Assembly: GCA_024696615.1 (NCBI GenBank) | Contig: JAILGS010000036.1 | Coordinates: forward strand, 31,928 to 95,927 | Reading direction: 5' to 3' | Source: Lachnospiraceae bacterium | Lineage (GTDB): Bacteria > Bacillota > Clostridia > Lachnospirales > Lachnospiraceae | Length of the DNA stretch: 64,000 nt | In this document: positions 17,012-26,719 of the stretch, piece after piece | Position numbering within the stretch: the stretch's first letter is position 1 | How the letters are laid out: every line of letters starts with the position of its first letter | Notes under the pieces: model-generated | The model's database searches: none | What the model was told of the DNA's origin: nothing | What the model saw: only the letters and a program-made list of their open reading frames with translations | Position numbers and translations under genes: made by a program

Positions 17012-19711
17012 TTATTGTAACTTCTTTACATCCCGCTGTAACTCATAGAGGGTATTTAAAGCTTCTAAAGGAGTTAAGGTGGAAATATCTAAGGCTAATA
17101 ACCGCTCATAAATCTTGGAGGAATCCACCGGCTCCTCTTTTGGTAAGTCAAACATGGATAGCTGAACCACCTGGGAATCCTGTTCCTTCACAAGGGGCTG
17201 TTTCACAATTGGGGCACTATGGGAGGAACCACAGGTCTTTGCGATTTCTCTTGCCTTAGCAGAAATATCCGCATGACTTAATTCTTCCACCAATTCCTTG
17301 GCCCGCTGTAATACTGGCTCCGGTACTCCTGCAAGTTTTGCCACCTGAATACCATAACTTCGGTCCGCACCACCGGGAATGATCTTACGAAGGAAGACAA
17401 TATCCTCCCCCTGCTCTTTCACTGCGATACAGTAATTATTAACCCCCTGAATCGAACCTTCCAGTTCCGTCAATTCATGGTAATGGGTTGCAAATAAGGT
17501 CTTAGCTCCCAGGGTTTTGGGATTGGCAATATGTTCCACCACAGCCCAGGCAATGGAAAGACCATCAAAGGTGGAAGTACCACGACCGATTTCATCTAAG
17601 ATGATCAGGGAGCGACTGGTGGCATGACGGAGAATATTGGCCACTTCATTCATTTCCACCATGAAAGTACTCTGTCCGGAAGCTAAATCATCGGAAGCGC
17701 CCACACGGGTAAAGATTCGATCCACAATTCCAATATTGGCCTCGGAAGCCGGTACAAAGGAACCAATCTGGGCCATTAATACGATTAATGCGGTCTGACG
17801 CATATAGGTGGATTTACCAGCCATATTTGGACCTGTAATAATGGAGATTCGATTGGATTGATTATCTAATAAGGTGTCATTGGCAATAAAGAGGTCATGC
17901 TTTAACATCTTCTCCACCACTGGATGACGACCATTTTTAATATCAATTACCCCCTGGGTATTAATCTTTGGACGAACATAGGAATTTTGTTCTGCCACAT
18001 AGGCTAAACTTAGGATGGCATCCATACGGGCAATGGCATGGGCCGTATCCTGAATTCGCACCATATGATCCGCAATTTCATTACGGATCTGGCAGAATAA
18101 ATCATATTCTAAGAGGTATAATTTATCCTCCGCTCCAAGAATCGTATCTTCTAATTGCTTTAATTTCTCCGTCGTATAACGCTCCATATTGGAAAGGGTC
18201 TGCTTACGGATATATTCCTCCGGTACAAGGGATAAATAAGAATTGGTTACTTCAATGGTATAACCAAAGATCTTATTATATTTCACTCGGAGATTTTTAA
18301 TACCGGTACGCTCTTTTTCTTCCCCTTCAAAAGCAGCTAACCAGTTCTTTCCTTCCCTTTTAGCCTGACGCAGTCGATCCACTTCTTCATGGAAACCGTC
18401 TTTAATAATACCACCTTCTCGGATCACAAGGGGTGGTTCTTCATGAATTCCATCTTCAATTAACTGATATACATCCCGTAATTCATCCATGGAATCCGCA
18501 AGTTCCGTAAGTAATGGATTCTGGAAGGAATACAGGGTCCTCTTAATATCCGGAATAAAATGTAAGGACTGCTTTAAGGATAATAAATCCCTGGGATTTA
18601 CCGTCTGAGTAGCAACCTTACTCATAATTCGCTCAAAATCATATACGGGACCTAAATATTCCCGCAGTTCTTCCCGGTCCGCATAGGCATTATTTAATGC
18701 CTCAATGGCATCCTGACGGCGAAGAATCGCCTCCCGGCTAAGAAGGGGTTGTTCCACCATATTTCGAAGGAAACGCGCTCCCATGGCAGTCTTTGTTTTA
18801 TCTAAAACCCATAAAAGACTTCCTCGCTTTTGCTTATCCCGCATGGTTTCCACCAGTTCAAGGTTTCTGCGGGAGGAGGAATCAATAATCATATATTGTC
18901 CCGTGGTATAGATTTTTAAATTCGTAATATGCTCTAGAGAATTCTTCTGTGTTTCCACTAAGTATTCTAATAACGCCCCTGCAGCCACGGTACCCGTAGG
19001 ATAATCCTGAAGACCCAGTCCGGATAAGTTCTGAATCTTGAAATGATTGCATAACATTTGCTCGCAAGCATTATCATTAAAATACTTGGAAGGAAGGGAA
19101 CTTACTGCAATATGATTCTTCTCCACCAAATCAGAAATATCGATCCCGCTCATTAAAAAGCTCTCATTATATACGATTTCCGCTGGAGAAAAACGAAAGA
19201 TTTCATCATAAAGAAGGCGCTCCTTCTCCAGTTCCGTCACATAATATTCCCCCGTGGACACATCACAGATGGAAAGTCCAATGGTGTCTGGACTGTAGGC
19301 AATACACATGAGGTAGTTATTCTTGCTCTCGTCAAGGGACAATAAATTCATATTGGTTCCCGGGGTTACCACGCGAATGACTTCCCGCTTCACAAGCCCC
19401 TTAGCAAGCTTGGGATCCTCCACCTGCTCACAGATGGCAACACGATACCCCTTTCCCACTAAGCGGTCAATATATCCGTCCGCCGCATGATAGGGAATAC
19501 CGCACATGGGTGCACGTTCTTCTAAGCCACAGCTTTTTCCCGTTAAGGTTAATTCCAATTCCCTCGATGCAGTCACCGCATCATCAAAGAACATCTCATA
19601 AAAATCCCCTAAACGGTAGAATAATACTGCATCCGGATATTCTAATTTGGTTTCGATATATTTTGCCATCATAGGCGTCACTTGGGAAAGTAATGCCGAT
19701 AAATCAGTCAT
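17012..19711 (-). CDS. mutS: DNA mismatch repair protein MutS
   Basis: Mismatch-recognition ATPase, 899 aa. The N-terminal DNA-contact block KLEYPDAVLFYRLGDFYEMF contains the FYE mismatch motif. The C-terminal ABC-type ATPase has Walker A GPNMAGKST, the signature region around GQSTFMVEM, Walker B LIILDEIGRGTSTFDGL, and the dimerisation tail. This is canonical MutS1. It starts three bases after miaB ends and is followed by mutL, the usual clostridial order miaB-mutS-mutL. Confidence 0.98.
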   Translation of the reverse strand: MTDLSALLSQVTPMMAKYIETKLEYPDAVLFYRLGDFYEMFFDDAVTASRELELTLTGKSCGLEERAPMCGIPYHAADGYIDRLVGKGYRVAICEQVEDPKLAKGLVKREVIRVVTPGTNMNLLSLDESKNNYLMCIAYSPDTIGLSICDVSTGEYYVTELEKERLLYDEIFRFSPAEIVYNESFLMSGIDISDLVEKNHIAVSSLPSKYFNDNACEQMLCNHFKIQNLSGLGLQDYPTGTVAAGALLEYLVETQKNSLEHITNLKIYTTGQYMIIDSSSRRNLELVETMRDKQKRGSLLWVLDKTKTAMGARFLRNMVEQPLLSREAILRRQDAIEALNNAYADREELREYLGPVYDFERIMSKVATQTVNPRDLLSLKQSLHFIPDIKRTLYSFQNPLLTELADSMDELRDVYQLIEDGIHEEPPLVIREGGIIKDGFHEEVDRLRQAKREGKNWLAAFEGEEKERTGIKNLRVKYNKIFGYTIEVTNSYLSLVPEEYIRKQTLSNMERYTTEKLKQLEDTILGAEDKLYLLEYDLFCQIRNEIADHMVRIQDTAHAIARMDAILSLAYVAEQNSYVRPKINTQGVIDIKNGRHPVVEKMLKHDLFIANDTLLDNQSNRISIITGPNMAGKSTYMRQTALIVLMAQIGSFVPASEANIGIVDRIFTRVGASDDLASGQSTFMVEMNEVANILRHATSRSLIILDEIGRGTSTFDGLSIAWAVVEHIANPKTLGAKTLFATHYHELTELEGSIQGVNNYCIAVKEQGEDIVFLRKIIPGGADRSYGIQVAKLAGVPEPVLQRAKELVEELSHADISAKAREIAKTCGSSHSAPIVKQPLVKEQDSQVVQLSMFDLPKEEPVDSSKIYERLLALDISTLTPLEALNTLYELQRDVKKLQ

Positions 19712-19714
19712 GTT

Positions 19715-21133
19715 CTATGCCTCAATTTCTCCAAAATAATAGAATCCCTTGGATTCTTTCAGGGTCACATTCACCATGGAGCCAATCAAACTCCGATCCC
19801 CCTTAAAATGTACTAAAAGATTGCTATCCAAGCGACCGGTGAGAAGGGTTTCATCCTGCTCACTTACGGATTCCACTAACACTTTCTGGGTGGTTCCCAC
19901 GAAGCGTAAGGACTCCTTGGCAGAAATGGTTTGGATCAAATGTAATAAATAGTCAAATCTTCTCTTGGACACATCTGCTGGAACCTGATCCGGAAACTTC
20001 GCTGCAGGAGTTCCCACACGTGGGGAGTAGATGAAGGTATAGGCCGCATCATAACGAGCTTCGCGAACCACATCACAGGTATCCTCAAAATCTTCCTCCG
20101 TCTCTCCTGGAAATCCCACAATAATATCCGTGGTTAAGGATACATCGGGAAGGATTTCTCGAATCATTCGAACCACTTCTAAGTACTGTTCCTTAGAATA
20201 TACGCGATTCATACGCTTTAAAAGACTGGTGCTGCCGGACTGTAATGGCATATGGATCTGATGACAGATCTTCTTACTATCCCGCATCACTTCTAAGACT
20301 TCCCTGGTAAAATCCTTCGGATGTGGGGACATGTAACGAATTCGCTCCAATCCCTCGATCTGATCCACTTCCCGAAGGAGATCGGCGAAGGAAAATCCAT
20401 CCTTAAAGTCATTGCCATAGGAATTCACATTCTGTCCAAGTAACATGACTTCCTTGACGCCGTCCTTTACTAATGCACGAATCTCATTCACAATATCCCT
20501 TGGTTCTCTGGAATGCTCACGGCCACGTACATGGGGAACAATACAGAACGTACAGAAATTATTACAACCAAAGGTAATATTCACACCGGACTTGAATGGG
20601 AATTTACGAACACTTGGAAGATCCTCCACAATCAGTGGATTCTTATCCATCAGTTCAATCACCAGTTCATCGGATAATAAACTTTCATAGAGCACCTGTG
20701 CAAATTGATACAGATTATGGGTACCAAAGATCAGATCCACATGGGGATAGGATTTCTTAATCTTTTCCACCACATGGGGCTCCTGCATCATGCATCCACA
20801 CAGGCCAATACGCATATCTGGATTCTTTCGTTTAAATTTTTTAAGATTTCCTAAATGACCATACAATCTGGTATTGGCATTCTCACGAATGGAGCAGGTA
20901 TTAAAGATAATAAAATCCGCCTGTTCCTCATCTTCAATGATCTCATAGCCAGCTTCCGTTAACACACCCACGATTTTCTCGGAATCTCTGGCATTCATTT
21001 GACAACCAAAGGTTACCACACAGGCAGTAAGCGGTTTCTTGCGCTTAGCATCCTGGGCGGTAATAATCTCTTTAATTTTCTGAATATATTCTCTTTGTTT
21101 CTTAGCTTCTTCAATTGCTTCAAGTGTTGCCAT
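19715..21133 (-). CDS. miaB: tRNA-2-methylthio-N6-dimethylallyladenosine synthase MiaB
   Basis: Radical SAM methylthiotransferase that adds the 2-methylthio group to i6A37 of tRNAs, after MiaA (33762-32806 here) has made i6A. The N-terminal UPF0004 domain has CVVTFGCQMNARDSEK and further cluster cysteines in NTCSIRENA and GLCGCMMQEP. The radical SAM domain has FGCNNFCTFCIVPHVRGREHSR, containing CxxxCxxC. A C-terminal TRAM domain ends LKESKGFYYFGEI. The 472-aa length fits the clostridial branch, which carries a short N-terminal extension. Confidence 0.96.
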   Translation of the reverse strand: MATLEAIEEAKKQREYIQKIKEIITAQDAKRKKPLTACVVTFGCQMNARDSEKIVGVLTEAGYEIIEDEEQADFIIFNTCSIRENANTRLYGHLGNLKKFKRKNPDMRIGLCGCMMQEPHVVEKIKKSYPHVDLIFGTHNLYQFAQVLYESLLSDELVIELMDKNPLIVEDLPSVRKFPFKSGVNITFGCNNFCTFCIVPHVRGREHSREPRDIVNEIRALVKDGVKEVMLLGQNVNSYGNDFKDGFSFADLLREVDQIEGLERIRYMSPHPKDFTREVLEVMRDSKKICHQIHMPLQSGSTSLLKRMNRVYSKEQYLEVVRMIREILPDVSLTTDIIVGFPGETEEDFEDTCDVVREARYDAAYTFIYSPRVGTPAAKFPDQVPADVSKRRFDYLLHLIQTISAKESLRFVGTTQKVLVESVSEQDETLLTGRLDSNLLVHFKGDRSLIGSMVNVTLKESKGFYYFGEIEA

Positions 21134-21164
21134 GGTAAAACCTTTCCTAAAACCTAACTCATAC

Positions 21165-21737
21165 CTAGTTCTTTATCCTTTGGGATTCTGTAATCACAAG
21201 ATCCAATCCCCGGTCCCATTCCCCGCGAGGGACTTGGGATACCAACTGAAAATCAAACCCCAGTCCAATGGTAAAAAACTCGGGGTAACGTTCCAAATAC
21301 TTATCATAAAAACCGCCGCCATAGCCGATTCGCCCTCCCATGGGGTCAAAAGCAAGCCCTGGCACGATCATAACGCCCCGGGGATTTAAGGCTTTGTTAC
21401 AATCCTCCACCGGTTCTAAAATCCCCTTACATCCGGAAGCTAAGTCCTTCATGGAATGCACCTCATAGAAGTTCATCTCCTCCCCTTCCACTTTGGGCAG
21501 ATAGACTTTTCGTCCCTGTTCCCAGAGGCGTTCGATGAGGGATTGCATGTGAACTTCCGCATTGTAATTCATATAGGCGTAGATTTCATCGGCTTTTATG
21601 AACTCCTCGCATTCTTGCAAATGTTTAAAAATCCTTTCACTTCGTATCAGAATTTCATCTGCCGATAGCTCTTTTTTCTTCTTCGAAATGCTTCTTCGAA
21701 GTTCTTTTTTGGCTAATTCTAAGGCCTCTCGTTCCAT
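21165..21737 (-). CDS. 5-formyltetrahydrofolate cyclo-ligase
   Basis: Converts 5-formyl-THF to 5,10-methenyl-THF with ATP, returning folate to the one-carbon pool. The 190-aa protein shows the N-terminal basic helix KKELRRSISKKKKELSADE and the characteristic C-terminal GLAFDPMGGRIGYGGGFYDKYL, where the G-R-x-G-x-G-G-x-Y-D motif binds ATP and phosphate. It lies in the operon between the DUF896 gene (14 bases) and miaB (31 bases). Often named fthC or ygfA; I leave the symbol blank. Confidence 0.93.
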   Translation of the reverse strand: MEREALELAKKELRRSISKKKKELSADEILIRSERIFKHLQECEEFIKADEIYAYMNYNAEVHMQSLIERLWEQGRKVYLPKVEGEEMNFYEVHSMKDLASGCKGILEPVEDCNKALNPRGVMIVPGLAFDPMGGRIGYGGGFYDKYLERYPEFFTIGLGFDFQLVSQVPRGEWDRGLDLVITESQRIKN

Positions 21738-21751
21738 AACTGCCTTCCATT

Positions 21752-21991
21752 CTAATTATGATGTTCTGGACGCTTCATCATCTCATCATGTCGTTCCTTC
21801 ACAGAAATTCTGCTTCCGTCCGGATTCTCGATGGTGATGGACTCTAAATTCGCCTTCATATTGGCCTTCATGGCATCAATATAGGTTCTGCGAAGCATTT
21901 GCTGTTCGCTTGCTTCTTCGGCGGTAAGTTCCCGCTGCTTTTTCAGATGCGCCAGCTCATTAATACGCGCAATTTGTTCCTTGGTTATCAT
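21752..21991 (-). CDS. DUF896 small helical protein (YnzC-like)
   Basis: A 79-residue protein matching the DUF896 pattern: helix one ITKEQIARINELAHLKKQRE, helix two TAEEASEQQMLRRTYIDAMKANMKANLES, and the short motif ENPDGS. Bacillus YnzC is a structural relative of unknown exact function. The start ATG (21989-21991) overlaps the stop of the upstream flavoprotein in an ATGA arrangement, indicating translational coupling. A longer upstream reading in the same frame merely overlaps the flavoprotein gene and has no family support. Confidence 0.9.
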   Translation of the reverse strand: MITKEQIARINELAHLKKQRELTAEEASEQQMLRRTYIDAMKANMKANLESITIENPDGSRISVKERHDEMMKRPEHHN

Positions 21992-23631
21992 TCCAAAATC
22001 CTCTCTAAATCTTCCATAACCCATTCTGCAGTACGAATTCCATCCACCGCTGCAGAGGTGATTCCTCCCGCATATCCAGCACCTTCCCCACAAGGATAAA
22101 GGCCCCCAATATTACTTTCCCCATGTTCATTCCGAAGCATGTGAACCGGGGAAGAGGTCCTGCTTTCCAGTCCCACCATCAGCGCATCCCCATCGTCAAA
22201 GGAAGGGATCTGCTTTCCAAAATGATGGACTCCCGCAATAATTGGTTGGATCATTTCCTCTGGAAGAATATGCCACAGATTGCCAAGGGCATAGGCTCCC
22301 TTAATACATGGGGTAACCCTTCCTAAGGAAGTACTTGCACATCCCTTGGAAAAATCTTCAAATCGCTGCACCGGAATTTTTCCATCACATTCCTCATAGG
22401 CCTTCTCTTCCAAGGCTTCCTGATATTCCACTCCTGCAAGAGGGTTGGAGTCTTTAGCATAGTCCGATGGCTTTATGGTAACAACAATGGCAGAATTAGC
22501 ATTCTTACTATTTCTACCGGAATAGGACATACCATTAACACATAATCTGCCAGGCTCAGAGGAGGCATTCACCACATATCCTCCGGGACACATACAAAAA
22601 GAATACACCCCTCTACCGGACTCCTTATGCTTATAAGTCACTTTATAAGGCGCCGCAGGTAAATCATAGGAAGCATTCTCCACGCCGTAAGCATAGGCAT
22701 TAATCACTTCCTGGGGATGTTCCATACGAACCCCCATGGCAAATGCTTTCTGCTCCATGGCTACTCCAAGCCCATATAAAACACGAATGGTATCCCTGGC
22801 ACTATGACCAATGGCAAGAATCACATGGGAGCAGGGAAGAATTTCACGATCATTCACTTCAATTCCTGTAATCCGATTCTTTTCTAAGCATAATCCGGTC
22901 ATCTTGGTGTGAAATAACACTTTGCCTCCGAGGGAAATAATTTCTTCCCGAATACCGGAAACACATTCCACCAATTTATCCGTTCCCACATGGGGTTTTG
23001 CATCATAAATAATCTCAGGATTTGCTCCATACAAAACAAAGGTGTCCATAATAAAGCGAAGTTTTCCCGTATTTTCCTTAATCTGGGAATTTAATTTGCC
23101 ATCGGAAAACGTACCTGCGCCTCCCTCCCCAAATTGCACATTGCAATCCGGGGATAATGGCTTTCCATCCCAAAACTCCGATACGGTTTTGGTTCGTTCC
23201 GTTACATTACCGCCCCGATCAATTAATATTGGACAAAGTCCTGCTCTTGCTAAAACTAATCCGGCAAAAAGACCGGCAGGACCGGTTCCCACAATGACGA
23301 TGGATGGTTTTGCATCCCCCGCCGCATGGTACTTTTTAAGAGCCTCCTTGGATAATTCTTTCGGCTCATAGGTTCGATGCTCCACCAGGGTAATATCCCT
23401 GTCATGTAAGCGTTCCACCAATCGTTCTTCTGCTTCTTTGGAAGTATTCTCCAGAGAAACATTCACGGAATAGATATAATAAAGCTTTGGCTTTTCTCTT
23501 GAGTCTAAGGAACGGCGAATAATATCCATGGTCCATGGAGTTTTTGGATGTTTTAATCTTTTGGTTACCAGGGCCTGTAAGTCATTCAGTGTTCCAGACA
23601 CCGGTAATTTTAACTGTGTAATTCGTATCAT
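21988..23631 (-). CDS. FAD-dependent dehydrogenase (COG2509-like)
   Basis: A 547-aa flavoprotein. The N-terminal domain of about 100 residues (IRITQLKLPVSGTLNDLQAL, then the VSLENTSKEAEE region) precedes a Rossmann FAD-binding motif VIVGTGPAGLFAGLVLARAG (about 112-131). Then comes the conserved block NVQFGEGGAGTFSDGKLNSQIK. The C-terminal GLYPCGEGAGYAGGITSAAVDG is the second FAD contact typical of this uncharacterised family. Its physiological substrate is unknown. It overlaps the next flavoprotein upstream by four bases (ATGA) and DUF896 downstream by four, so three genes are translationally linked. Confidence 0.9.
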   Translation of the reverse strand: MIRITQLKLPVSGTLNDLQALVTKRLKHPKTPWTMDIIRRSLDSREKPKLYYIYSVNVSLENTSKEAEERLVERLHDRDITLVEHRTYEPKELSKEALKKYHAAGDAKPSIVIVGTGPAGLFAGLVLARAGLCPILIDRGGNVTERTKTVSEFWDGKPLSPDCNVQFGEGGAGTFSDGKLNSQIKENTGKLRFIMDTFVLYGANPEIIYDAKPHVGTDKLVECVSGIREEIISLGGKVLFHTKMTGLCLEKNRITGIEVNDREILPCSHVILAIGHSARDTIRVLYGLGVAMEQKAFAMGVRMEHPQEVINAYAYGVENASYDLPAAPYKVTYKHKESGRGVYSFCMCPGGYVVNASSEPGRLCVNGMSYSGRNSKNANSAIVVTIKPSDYAKDSNPLAGVEYQEALEEKAYEECDGKIPVQRFEDFSKGCASTSLGRVTPCIKGAYALGNLWHILPEEMIQPIIAGVHHFGKQIPSFDDGDALMVGLESRTSSPVHMLRNEHGESNIGGLYPCGEGAGYAGGITSAAVDGIRTAEWVMEDLERILE

Positions 23632-24914
23632 CCCTCTTGCACCTTCTTACTTCCTGCAATCATACCACTGGCAAAGGCCCATTGTAGATTATATCCACCA
23701 CAGATTCCATCTACATCCACAAGTTCACCAACCACATATAATCCCGGATGATCCTTACATTCCATGGTGCCCCACACTAAGGCATCCGTAGGAACGCCAC
23801 CCTGGCATACCTGACAAAAATCATATCCGCGATATCCCGATACCGTAAAAGACAGATTCTTTAATTGCCGGACAAATCCTTCGAAATCCTTATCCTGTAA
23901 GCTTTCCACCGGGGTGCTTTTCTTAAGTCGACATAGACCAAGAATCGTATTCGTTACTTTCTTTGGTACAATTCCATCAAAGAATTGCTCCGCATGATAA
24001 TTGGACATAAAGCCTTCTTCCATGGTCTTTTTCTTTTGCTGTAGGAAGGCCACACCTTCCTCTAAGGAAACCTTAGGCCATAGATCCACAAGAATCCGAA
24101 GATCCCCATTGGTCTGCTTTTTCAATTGTGCCTTGGCTTCCACATCCTGTACAACATAACGGCTAATCTGAAACATGGGAATGCCGGATAGGCCATATTC
24201 GGTAAATTGAATCTCTCCCATACTCTCATACATTTGCACGGTGCCATATTTTATACAGCCCTCCGTACGTACACCGGAGAGGTTTTTAACATATTCTTCT
24301 TCACATTCCACGGAAGTCAGGGCTGGAAGCACCTTCTTTAGCGGAAGGGAAAGCTTTTCTAACAGCGGGAACACGGAGCCATCGGAACCGGTCTTAGGAT
24401 GGGATAAAAGTCCTGTGGCAAGAACAAGATGCGGTGCAATCAGGCAATATTCTCCCTCCCCCGTTGTAATATGCAGCTCATACTTTCCTTTAGCATTCTT
24501 TTTTCCGTCTAAAATCTTACTATGAAGGTAAATTGCCACCTTCTGGTTAGCTAGCAAGGAAACCAAATGGTCCCTGACGGAAGCTGCCTGATTGGAATAG
24601 GGATAGATATATCCATCCCGGTCCTTTAAGGAAAGTCCGGTGTGTTCCAACCATTCCATAAGTTTGCTTGGGGAAAACTTTTCTATAATTCCCATGGCAT
24701 AGTCATTTCCTTCGGGATTATAGGCCTCTTTGGTCAAATGGGTATTGGTGATATTACAACGCCCATTTCCTGTCAGGAGAAGTTTTTTTAAAATCATCTC
24801 TTTCTGTTCCACAATACATACTGTCATTCCAGCCTTGGCTGCAGCAAGGGCTGCCATACATCCAGCGGCTCCACCACCAAGGATGATCTTATCATAATGG
24901 ATTGTCGATGCCAT
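23628..24914 (-). CDS. HI0933/YhiN-family NAD(P)/FAD-dependent oxidoreductase
   Basis: A 428-residue flavoprotein of the HI0933 family (COG2081). The N-terminal dinucleotide fold has IILGGGAAGCMAALAAAKAG, followed by the family-specific KKLLLTGNGRCNITN. The C-terminal block YVVGELVDVDGICGGYNLQWAFASG is diagnostic. Some clostridial relatives (BaiN) act in bile acid 7-dehydroxylation, but most members are of unknown role and nothing here supports a bile role. It is the first gene of the long minus-strand block that runs to mgsA, with a good promoter just upstream. Confidence 0.92.
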   Translation of the reverse strand: MASTIHYDKIILGGGAAGCMAALAAAKAGMTVCIVEQKEMILKKLLLTGNGRCNITNTHLTKEAYNPEGNDYAMGIIEKFSPSKLMEWLEHTGLSLKDRDGYIYPYSNQAASVRDHLVSLLANQKVAIYLHSKILDGKKNAKGKYELHITTGEGEYCLIAPHLVLATGLLSHPKTGSDGSVFPLLEKLSLPLKKVLPALTSVECEEEYVKNLSGVRTEGCIKYGTVQMYESMGEIQFTEYGLSGIPMFQISRYVVQDVEAKAQLKKQTNGDLRILVDLWPKVSLEEGVAFLQQKKKTMEEGFMSNYHAEQFFDGIVPKKVTNTILGLCRLKKSTPVESLQDKDFEGFVRQLKNLSFTVSGYRGYDFCQVCQGGVPTDALVWGTMECKDHPGLYVVGELVDVDGICGGYNLQWAFASGMIAGSKKVQEG

Positions 24915-24951
24915 CTTCTTCTCCTTTCAATCCATAATACACTAATATATT

Positions 24952-24980
24952 ATTTTATTCCAAAAACCCAGATTTGGCAA
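24952..24980 (-). promoter_or_regulatory. Predicted sigma-A promoter driving the flavoprotein-mutS-mre block
   Basis: Minus strand: -35 TTGCCA (24975-24980), 17-base spacer, -10 TAAAAT (24952-24957). It lies about 38 bases before the start of the HI0933-like gene and just downstream of the terminator of the preceding operon. Confidence 0.68.
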
Positions 24981-25013
24981 GGAAAACGAGGCCTTTTCAT
25001 GGAAAAAAAGCCG

Positions 25014-25059
25014 TAAAAAAGAGCTTTCCAGAAAGAATCTCTCTTTCTAAAAAGCTCTT
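25014..25059 (-). terminator. Terminator after the DUF3048 lipoprotein
   Basis: Stem AAGAGCTTT / AAAGCTCTT (25019-25027 / 25051-25059) with an inner stem AGAAAGA / TCTTTCT. On the minus strand it is followed by a run of T. Confidence 0.85.
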
Positions 25060-25110
25060 AGGTCATTCGCATTCTTTGGCTAAGGAAAACCCTTGCAAGG
25101 GACCTACTTC

Positions 25111-26214
25111 TTATTCGAAGTAAACATCCTCTAAATCATCCACATTGATGATATTCACAAATGTCTTACCCTGATTCAGGATCACATCGGAACCATCTGA
25201 ATAAGTATACTTCACAGGTCCTAATTCATCCACCTTCATCCAGTGAATTGGGCATAACTTACCATTGGTAATATAATATCCTTCACCTTCACCCTGGTTA
25301 TTTAATAATGGAGTACCATTGGAATACTTATCACCGGTTACAAAACGTACAATAATATTCTTAAATGCTAACTGTTCGCCACTTTCCATATCCACATGCT
25401 CTTCGCCATACTGCCAACGATAGTATAATCCATCGGACTCGTTATAACGGAATTCTGGCTTGTTACGTACAAATCCAGGCTTAAAGAGGGTACAATCCAT
25501 ACCATTCTCAAACTCGATTTCCTTCGTATCATACTGGGTGAACTGGAATGTGGTCTCCACATCATCATCCAAATCTAAGTCAAAATTATAACGGCTTGCT
25601 GCATTTAATAAGCCCTTGGTAGAGGTGTAAGCATTGTGAGGTGCCACACGGTCGGTGGTACGATAGAAATCAGAACCATCCAACTTCATACCATCGATAT
25701 GCTCTACGCGATCCAAAAGACTTGCTGCAAGTGGGGAGAATCCAAAGTGCGTATAGATACCGCCAAATTCATATGCATAATATACATAGAATTCACGACA
25801 GCTACGTACTGGTCCGATCTTCTCCAAACCATCATAATTTTGCATCACAATCATCAGACGAGTAATCTGAGATTCTACATATGCTTCATAAATAATCTCT
25901 GCATGATCAATTCCTGACTGAGGAATGGCATCTTCAATATTATTGATCATGATACATAAAGGACGACGCTTAGCAACTTCCTCATCCACCCATTCACCGG
26001 TGGTGATACTACGAAGCATACCGGCCTTCTCTAATACAGGCTGTTCTTCCTGTGTATTAACGGTTGGAGCTTCTGTGGTGGTAGGTGCTTCTGTAATCGC
26101 CACTACATCCGTTGGTAATGTATCCGCTTCCCCCGTTGGATTAGACTTGCCACAAGCAGTCATACTAAGACATGCACATGCCATGGCAACAATCGCGTAC
26201 TTTCTTAAATTCAT
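25111..26214 (-). CDS. DUF3048 domain lipoprotein (YerB-like)
   Basis: A 367-aa predicted lipoprotein. The signal peptide MNLRKYAIVAMACACLSM ends in the lipobox SMTAC, with Cys21 as lipidation site. A Thr/Pro/Glu-rich spacer follows (about 25-60), then the DUF3048 domain with RRPLCIMINNIEDAIPQSG, DHAEIIYEAYVESQITRLM, KIGPVRSCREFYV and the C-terminal FVNIINVDDLEDV. Bacillus YerB is a relative; the function is unknown. It starts four bases after ybeY ends, so phoH, ybeY and this gene form an operon closed by the terminator at 25014-25059. Confidence 0.92.
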   Translation of the reverse strand: MNLRKYAIVAMACACLSMTACGKSNPTGEADTLPTDVVAITEAPTTTEAPTVNTQEEQPVLEKAGMLRSITTGEWVDEEVAKRRPLCIMINNIEDAIPQSGIDHAEIIYEAYVESQITRLMIVMQNYDGLEKIGPVRSCREFYVYYAYEFGGIYTHFGFSPLAASLLDRVEHIDGMKLDGSDFYRTTDRVAPHNAYTSTKGLLNAASRYNFDLDLDDDVETTFQFTQYDTKEIEFENGMDCTLFKPGFVRNKPEFRYNESDGLYYRWQYGEEHVDMESGEQLAFKNIIVRFVTGDKYSNGTPLLNNQGEGEGYYITNGKLCPIHWMKVDELGPVKYTYSDGSDVILNQGKTFVNIINVDDLEDVYFE

Positions 26215-26218
26215 ACAC

Positions 26219-26719
26219 TTATCTCCTTATATCCAAATGTTCTAGTATTTCTTCCTGTTTTCGCTCCATCACCTGTCGTTCCTCATCGGTTTCATGATCA
26301 TATCCAAATAAGTGTAACATGCTATGGGCAACAAGAAAGGCGGTCTCCCTTTTTTCGCCATGTCCATAATTATAAGCCTGTTCTTTGATTTTGTCCACCG
26401 AAAGAACAATATCTCCAAGCATTAATTCGCCACTTTCCGGGTTAAAATCAAAGGCTCCCACCTCATCAATTTCAGAAAAAGCGGATGGACTACTAAGGGA
26501 TAACATAGGAAAGGATAATACATCCGTAGGACGGTCGATTCCTCGCTGCTCCTTATTAATTTCCCAGATTCCTTCATCGTCCGTGAATAAAACATTGACT
26601 TCTGCATCATAGGGACAATTCTCATAATCAAGGGCTTCTTCAATCACGTCCCGAATTAATTGTTCCACATCTTCCACCTCTGGGCGTTTTGTGGTTTCAT
26701 ATTCAAAATTAACGGTCAT
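26219..26719 (-). CDS. ybeY: Endoribonuclease YbeY (16S rRNA maturation)
   Basis: Zinc-dependent RNase involved in 16S rRNA 3'-end maturation and ribosome quality control. The 166-aa protein carries the metal motif HSMLHLFGYDH (H-x3-H-x5-H), and the preceding GDIVLSVDKIKEQAYNYG and RGIDRPTDVLSFPM blocks are family markers. Its ATG overlaps the phoH stop by four bases. phoH-ybeY is a near-universal Firmicutes pair. Confidence 0.96.
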   Translation of the reverse strand: MTVNFEYETTKRPEVEDVEQLIRDVIEEALDYENCPYDAEVNVLFTDDEGIWEINKEQRGIDRPTDVLSFPMLSLSSPSAFSEIDEVGAFDFNPESGELMLGDIVLSVDKIKEQAYNYGHGEKRETAFLVAHSMLHLFGYDHETDEERQVMERKQEEILEHLDIRR